This document shows positions 7,031-11,457 of a stretch of DNA of 11,457 nt, one piece after another. Numbering within the stretch: the stretch's first letter is position 1; every line of letters begins with the position of its first letter. The position numbers were made by a program, and so were the translations under genes. Under the pieces are notes generated by a model. The model worked only from the letters and a program-made list of their open reading frames with translations. It was not told the DNA's origin and did not search any database. Location of the stretch: NCBI GenBank assembly GCA_900128395.1, contig LT649934.1:1-11457 (forward strand). Direction: 5' to 3'. This stretch comes from Stramenopiles sp. TOSAG23-2. Lineage: Eukaryota > Sar.

Positions 7031-7507
7031 TTAAACAGGCGCAAATACAGACCAAGCCATCTCATTCACAGCTCTTTGTTTGCTTATACGTTTTGCTTGA
7101 AATTCACACTTTTCCAGGTAAATCTTTTTTCTTTGTAACTCTACTTGATACAATTGCCTTTCCTCTTCCACATAATCGAATCCTTCTTTTGTTTCGTTGT
7201 CATATATTCTACTATCTTTTTTGCTTTCTAAGTTGCTATCATCTCCACAGTAAAATTTAAATTTAGCTTCTTTCGTTTCACCAGTGTATAAATAAGCAGA
7301 TTTCTTTTTATTTCTATGTTTTAACCCAATATCTTTGTTAACAGCTTGTTTTTTATTTACATTTTGAGGACTTTGGGAACATGCGTGATAGTTGATAAGA
7401 AAATTTTTATTTTGTTCAAATGTTTTCTGTTTTTGATTGTACATGTAAATGCTATCATTCTGTGAATGTTGTATACCTTGTTTTCTATTTGCATTGATTT
7501 TATACAT
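7031..7507 (-). CDS. Hypothetical protein, 158 residues
   Basis: An ATG-initiated frame ends at TAA 7031-7033. I do not recognise the protein. It is rich in Lys, Asn, Gln and Glu, has only three Cys, and lacks hydrophobic segments or a signal peptide. The C-terminal third (YVEEERQLYQVELQRKKIYL, continuing to KQRAVNEMAWSVFAPV) looks like a charged amphipathic helix with possible coiled-coil character, and is the part most likely to be real. The N-terminal half is low in complexity. The frame is clearly longer than expected by chance in AT-rich DNA, and no stronger ORF overlaps it. It could instead be the last exon of a gene with unseen upstream exons. Confidence 0.45.
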   Translation of the reverse strand: MYKINANRKQGIQHSQNDSIYMYNQKQKTFEQNKNFLINYHACSQSPQNVNKKQAVNKDIGLKHRNKKKSAYLYTGETKEAKFKFYCGDDSNLESKKDSRIYDNETKEGFDYVEEERQLYQVELQRKKIYLEKCEFQAKRISKQRAVNEMAWSVFAPV

Positions 7508-7897
7508 AATACTTCTATCGATGAAACAAAAATTGGTGACCTCAGATAGGTATTATAATAATATTATATGTGTGTATGATGAAATGGTCCAGATACTGAT
7601 ATAAAATGTTTTTAATAATTACAGAGATGTATGTATATTGATCTTTCTTTCCTTTCTATCTTTTTACCTATTGTAGATAGGACTTAAGCAACGTAATAAT
7701 GGTGTACCACATCTATTGAATATATATATATTTAACCCGGAGTTTTCCCTAATGTGCTAATGGTATGTGTATGTTAATTTTTATAATCTGGATATCCATC
7801 AAGGAAAGTCGACTTATACCAGTAGTGCAGTAGACTGAAAAAACTAGATAGCTGTAGCTACAGTATAGCTAGTAGTAGCAAAGGAGATAAAGATTCT

Positions 7898-7957
7898 TCA
7901 AGTTAAAATTTGCCATCACTATATTTACCTTATAGAGGCCAAAATCAAGTTAAAATT
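7898..7957 (+). repeat. 13-bp direct repeat
   Basis: TCAAGTTAAAATT occurs at 7898-7910 and again at 7945-7957, 47 bp apart, each followed within a few bases by a CCATC motif. Function unknown; possibly paired regulatory sites or remnants of a degraded insertion. Confidence 0.6.
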
Positions 7958-7985
7958 AAGGTTTTCCATCGATTTTTGTGCCTAT

Positions 7986-8024
7986 TTAGCATATAAATAG
8001 GACTAGATGTTATTTATATGCTAA
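7986..8024. repeat. Perfect 14-bp inverted repeat (hairpin)
   Basis: TTAGCATATAAATA (7986-7999) and TATTTATATGCTAA (8011-8024) are exact reverse complements separated by 11 nt. It is not followed by features that identify it as a terminator or MITE end. Confidence 0.75.
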
Positions 8025-8101
8025 TTTGTATATTTGATAGAGTATATTCTAGTATTTAGTATACAATAAGTACGAAATGACCAATTAAGAAGATGAAGAA
8101 G

Positions 8102-8103
<2 letters not shown>

Positions 8104-8135
<32 letters not shown>
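8104..8135 (+). repeat. A32 homopolymer run
   Basis: An uninterrupted run of 32 A follows AGAAGATGAAGAAGAT. It could be a simple repeat, or the poly(A) tail left by a retroposed sequence on the plus strand. I found no clear flanking target duplication or recognisable retroelement upstream. Confidence 0.9.
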
Positions 8136-8137
<2 letters not shown>

Positions 8138-8260
8138 TATTTTTCGTTCTTTCTTACGCACGAAGATAAATTATAGTCTAAGGGAATATACTCTGGTGTA
8201 TGCAGATATATCTATACATGTATCATAACTAGAATATAACTGCTTGGGAAAACAAAATAC

Positions 8261-8339
8261 CTACATTAACATAATACATACAGTTGTTATTATATCATAG
8301 CATTTTAAAATACTTGTACCACAGTATCTACATTAACAT
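8261..8339 (+). repeat. 12-bp direct repeat near the sulfotransferase start
   Basis: CTACATTAACAT is present at 8261-8272 and 8328-8339, the second copy 36 bp before the ATG. Placement in the probable promoter or 5' UTR makes a protein binding site possible, but this is inference. Confidence 0.55.
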
Positions 8340-8374
8340 TATTTAATACCTGTTCAGTTTTACAAAAAGATAAA

Positions 8375-9469
8375 ATGAATGATATATTATTCAATACAGA
8401 AGCATTAATAAAAGCAATACCTTTTGTATGTTTAACAACATATTCCTTATTAAAACGAAATAGGAAAAATTTATTTAAACCACAAAAATATCAAGTACTT
8501 ACAAGAAAATTAGGAGTAAGATATGGTCCACCTGGGTTAGTTGAAGGAATTCCATTTTTTATGGATCGTGAATATTTCAAATCAAATGGCAGAATAAATA
8601 GGACAGAAGAAATTATTACTACATTCAATTCAATATTATCCGTACGTGAGACTGATGTTTTTATTAATACGTTTCCTAAATGTGGCACTACTTGGACAAA
8701 TCAAATTGTTTTATTGTTATTGTTCAAAGGAGATAGTTCATCATGGAAAAACAACCCACATAATTGGGTTGTTATAAATAAAAAAGATAAAAAATCAAAA
8801 TCTTTAACTCCAATAACGTGGCCTGCAAGGCAATATTTTTTTTCTGAAAATCGTGATGTATTTTTGAAGTCATTTGAACAATTATCCAATCCTCGGATTT
8901 TAAAATCACATATGCCTATTCATTTGATGCCAGATAAACATGCAAATCGATGGAATTTAAAAATATTGAAAGGAAGAACTATTTATGTAACACGAAATCC
9001 AAAAGATGCGTTGGTTTCAATGTTTTATCATGCTCAACGTGTATGGAAGTTCAATGGTTCATTTTCTCAATGGTTTAAATTGTGGCTTTCGAATGAAATT
9101 GAATTTGGAAATTGGTTCGATCATACTATTGCATGGTGGTATGCATATAGATTACCTGCAAATAAAGGTAAAATATTATGGATTCATTACGAAGATTTAA
9201 AATTGAACAACCGTGAAACAATTGAGAAAATTGCAAAGTTTTTGTATATTGATGATGTATCTGATGAATTGTACGAAGCTGTGTCTAATAAATCATCGTT
9301 CTCTTCAATGCAAAGTGGGGCAAAGAAACGCGCTTGGTTCTTTCGAAAAGGTTATATTTCTGATTGGAAAAATCATTTCTCAAAAGAGGAAAATGAGAAA
9401 TTTAATAAAATTTATAATGAGAGGATGAAAGATGTAACGAAAGATGGATTGGTGTATAAAGGGATGTAA
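8375..9469 (+). CDS. Sulfotransferase (cytosolic SULT-type, PAPS-dependent)
   Basis: The 364-residue frame shows the full motif set of the Sulfotransfer_1 family. FPKCGTTW (residues 100-107) is the 5'-phosphosulfate loop binding PAPS; KSHMP (177-181) includes the likely catalytic His179; RNPKDALVS (207-215) is the 3'-phosphate binding motif; RKGYISDWKNHF (324-335) corresponds to the C-terminal RKGxxGDWKNxF signature, with Ser in place of the usual Gly. Such enzymes move a sulfo group from PAPS to hydroxyl or amine groups of small molecules such as sterols or phenols; the acceptor here cannot be told. Length is near the 290-350 usual for SULTs, with a longer N-terminus (residues 1-45) that includes a weak hydrophobic stretch, LIKAIPFVCL, perhaps a membrane anchor or targeting segment. 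ATG 8375 is the first ATG in the frame and is preceded by an A-rich context. No introns are needed. ATTAAA at 9505-9510 may be its poly(A) signal. It looks intact. Confidence 0.92.
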   Translation: MNDILFNTEALIKAIPFVCLTTYSLLKRNRKNLFKPQKYQVLTRKLGVRYGPPGLVEGIPFFMDREYFKSNGRINRTEEIITTFNSILSVRETDVFINTFPKCGTTWTNQIVLLLLFKGDSSSWKNNPHNWVVINKKDKKSKSLTPITWPARQYFFSENRDVFLKSFEQLSNPRILKSHMPIHLMPDKHANRWNLKILKGRTIYVTRNPKDALVSMFYHAQRVWKFNGSFSQWFKLWLSNEIEFGNWFDHTIAWWYAYRLPANKGKILWIHYEDLKLNNRETIEKIAKFLYIDDVSDELYEAVSNKSSFSSMQSGAKKRAWFFRKGYISDWKNHFSKEENEKFNKIYNERMKDVTKDGLVYKGM

Positions 9470-9588
9470 TTAACACTCAGAAAGGGTTAAAAAAAATACC
9501 GAATATTAAAGTTAAATAATTATTTGATAATTTTGCTTCCCGTGGTAAATACTATGCTCAAATACTCTATCATGTGCATATTTCATAA

Positions 9589-9624
9589 TATATAGAGAGC
9601 GCTGACTCAGCCCTCTCATATATA
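9589..9624. repeat. 36-nt interrupted palindrome with AP-1/MARE-like core
   Basis: The centre is GCTGACTCAGC (9601-9611), a perfect odd palindrome containing TGACTCA, the consensus site of bZIP factors. After one mismatch the arms continue as GAGAG/CTCTC and, after a 1-nt bulge, TATATA/TATATA. Regulatory function is inferred only. Confidence 0.6.
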
Positions 9625-9738
9625 CGAGTACACGAGTAAATTTGAGTGTAACATTTAAATCAGTTTTGATTTGAGATGTTAATTTTCGGGAGTAAAAGAA
9701 ATTTATAATACTTATAGTATATATATTTTTAATTAATC

Positions 9739-9769
9739 TACTCATATATTAATTTATAATATATGAGTA
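9739..9769. repeat. Perfect 13-bp inverted repeat (hairpin)
   Basis: TACTCATATATTA (9739-9751) pairs exactly with TAATATATGAGTA (9757-9769) around a 5-nt loop ATTTA. It lies in the spacer between convergent genes; it might act in 3' end formation or be a decayed MITE. Confidence 0.75.
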
Positions 9770-10000
9770 AGAGAAATAACACATATTTTATCATTACGAA
9801 TATAATATATACTTTAATTGCATGTGGTGATTAAATACACTCTCTGATAAATGATTATTTTATACCCGCCACCGAACTTTTTTTAGAACAGCAACACGCG
9901 CGAGGGAATGATTTTTATATATATTTTTTATTAACTGAATATAAAAAATGCATATTTGATAAAAAAAATAGACTTTCTCACTACGTGTGTTTATCTTTTT

Positions 10001-11457
10001 TTAATAATCAAAAGTATACGTCTCATCAAAGTTTGACATACGATCAACAACATCTTCATCATTTTCAAACATATCAAATGCATCATCATCGCCTTTAGGC
10101 AATAAATTTCTAGGAATACCACTTGAAGTTTTTTTTCCATTTAAAAAATGACGATCGCTACCGTCCTTTCCCCAGCCATTGCCATATGCATGAAAACCAC
10201 CAAATGCACTTTTAATTTTTCTACCTTTATATACAACAGTGTCAGAGCTATCAATGGCATAATTTGTAATTTGTCTCCATTTTTCACTTCTCAATACTTT
10301 CAATCGACCAAAAATACTTTTCATTTTAGCACCATTAAAATAGGCATTGCCACTTGAATCCTGGGCATATCCAGCTCCTAACACATTTAACCTGCCAAAA
10401 ACACTATTTAATTTCATCCATTGCTTAGTATTTTTAAAACCATTTGCGTAGAAATAATCATCAAAATTATTTTTGAAATAACCCTGACCTAATGATTCAT
10501 AACCTTCACTTTTATATGAAAGATGCCTAGCAGTTGCATATTGCGGCTCATGACCATCTTCATCTAAATTTACAGATAATTTTTCCCCTTTTTCATTATG
10601 CCAAGACGCAATTGTTGCTCTTCCGTATAGACAGCAGCTACCCATCCACCCATATCTTTTTCTCCTTCTGGTGGTTCTATCATTCCTCTTGTCCATTCTG
10701 GCCCTATTAATCCTGTACGCATTAAATTTCTCTTCTTATTCTTGTTGTTATCAATCGATTGTTGACGATCTATCATACGCCTACCACGTGATTCATATAT
10801 TTTACTTTCATCTGATGTTGCTGACCATAGCGGATTATTTTGATGATTTTTTAATATATGTGGATTGTTTCGATTATAATGACTTATTCGTTTCAAACTT
10901 GGAAATGAAAATGTTAAGTGTGATTTTTTATCGATAATTTGCTCATTTTCCTCCTCCTCATCATCATCATTATTGGATAATCTTCTTCGCAACTTTACAT
11001 CTTTGCATTTACATGTTTTTGAACAACCTACACACTCTTCAAAACAACCAACGCATGAACCAACACACGTTTTCTGGTTTGAATTCATATCATCCCAACC
11101 ATCTTCATCGTCATAAGTAACACGACATTTATGTTTACACATAGTATGATGGCTTGTATCAACAGACGTTAATCTTCTTCTTCTTCTTCGCCTACGATCG
11201 TCATCAGTAGATACACCACATTTTGATCTGCACGACATGTAACTTGCTAATTTACGACCATGTAAATTCTTTGTAATTGCATCTTCGCTTTCCTGCAATC
11301 TTCTTCTACGACGACGACGTCGACGATCATCATCAGCTTCAGGGCAATTTCCAGCCTCACATTTTACAACATCACCATTACATTCAAATGTAGCTTTACA
11401 ACCTCCCCAAACTTTAATTTCTTTCTTTCCTTGGTTATAATTCCAGTTTATACCTTT
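10001..11457 (-). CDS. Modular Cys-rich / Arg-run / DKNYY-like protein (5' partial, frame change)
   Basis: The gene enters from the right edge. The first visible residues (NWNYNQGKKEIKVWGGCKATF) resemble the WGYD...IWVxxGCRAxF pattern of DUF3011-type domains. Then come a D3R9L run (11296-11334), Cys pairs, a D3R8L run (11170-11205), a Cys cluster (CKHKC; CVGSCVGCFEECVGC), RRRL, an acidic stretch, and MGGWVAAVYTEEQQ. Here the frame stops at about 10570, but protein-like sequence continues in another frame (NEKGEKLSVNLDEDG) to the TAA at 10001-10003. One extra base within GGCATAATGAA (plus about 10594-10600) would join them, so I treat them as one gene. The C-terminal part has four DKNYY-like units (about 10125-10490; GYAQDSSGNAYFNGAK, NYAIDSSDTVVYKGRK, GWGKDGSDRHFLNGKK and a weaker first one) separated by FGRLNVL-type segments. 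It ends in an acidic tail. Composition suggests a secreted or cell-surface protein, but its N-terminus and function are unknown. Confidence 0.7.
11170..11334 (-). repeat. Repeated Cys-pair / DDD / Arg-run / Leu module
   Basis: Two similar modules, CEAGNCPEADDD-R9-L and CRSKCGVSTDDD-R8-L, lie about 43 residues apart. Arg codons are mixed (AGA, CGT, CGA, AGG), so the similarity at protein level is not only one simple triplet slippage. A shorter RRRL follows at about 10978-10989. Confidence 0.7.

Larger units (their letters stand above)
7508..8374. other. Long non-coding region upstream of the sulfotransferase
   Basis: About 870 bp without protein-like ORFs, lying between two divergent starts, so it probably contains both promoters. 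It holds a perfect 14-bp hairpin, an A32 run and two pairs of short direct repeats, listed separately. A 12-bp palindrome CTGTAGCTACAG is at 7852-7863. No tRNA or known structured RNA was recognised. Confidence 0.5.
9470..10000. other. AT-rich spacer between convergent genes
   Basis: About 530 bp between the sulfotransferase stop and the stop of the minus-strand modular gene. It is too long to be only two 3' UTRs in so compact a region. It contains two palindromes (listed separately) and a short direct ACGAGTA duplication near 9623-9637. No credible coding ORF was found. Confidence 0.5.

Noticed and set aside
9512-9745. 77-residue minus-strand ORF in the spacer
   Set aside because: Short, low-information AT-rich translation with no motif and overlapping the palindromes; expected by chance.

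Overview
The window looks like nuclear DNA of a eukaryotic microbe, most probably a heterokont alga such as a diatom. It is AT-rich, genes are closely spaced, and it carries a TPR/J-domain cochaperone, an NCX-type Na+/Ca2+ exchanger exon, a cytosolic-type sulfotransferase, an LRR protein and a piggyBac-family DDE transposase. The last gene joins Cys-rich, Arg-run and DKNYY-like segments, a style I associate with diatom secreted or wall proteins. The lineage call is an inference from gene content. I see no rRNA, tRNA, CRISPR array, bacterial operon or ribosome binding sites.

Layout from left to right. Bases 3-512 (+) hold the 3' part of a TPR/J-domain protein. It faces, tail to tail, the last exon of an NCX exchanger (875-1490, -), whose upstream exons are not found in the window. 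Bases 1708-5644 are a 3.9-kb piggyBac-like transposon with 39-46-bp inverted termini that are themselves hairpins. It encodes one transposase (1991-5311, -) that keeps its catalytic Asp residues and a C-terminal Cys/His zinc domain. The reading frame is cut by one in-frame TGA and may contain a 54-nt in-frame intron. The transposon ends 92 bp before the start codon of an LRR protein (5737-6847, +), which needs a frame change near base 5850. A small unrecognised ORF follows (7031-7507, -), then an 870-bp non-coding stretch with hairpins, direct repeats and an A32 run. An intact sulfotransferase comes next (8375-9469, +), then a 530-bp AT-rich spacer with two palindromes. The window ends inside a modular minus-strand gene (10001-11457) that needs a frame change near base 10597.

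The genes do not form a pathway; this is ordinary gene-dense eukaryotic DNA invaded by a transposon. The most distinctive points are the hairpin termini with internally placed TTAA, the transposase architecture (CCHC-like knuckle plus low-complexity head, enlarged insert before the third catalytic Asp, separated zinc domain), the orphan NCX exon next to the element, and the Cys-pair/Asp/Arg-run repeats of the last gene. Three genes each need one small correction to be read through. This could mean real decay, very short introns or sequence errors; the sequence alone does not decide.
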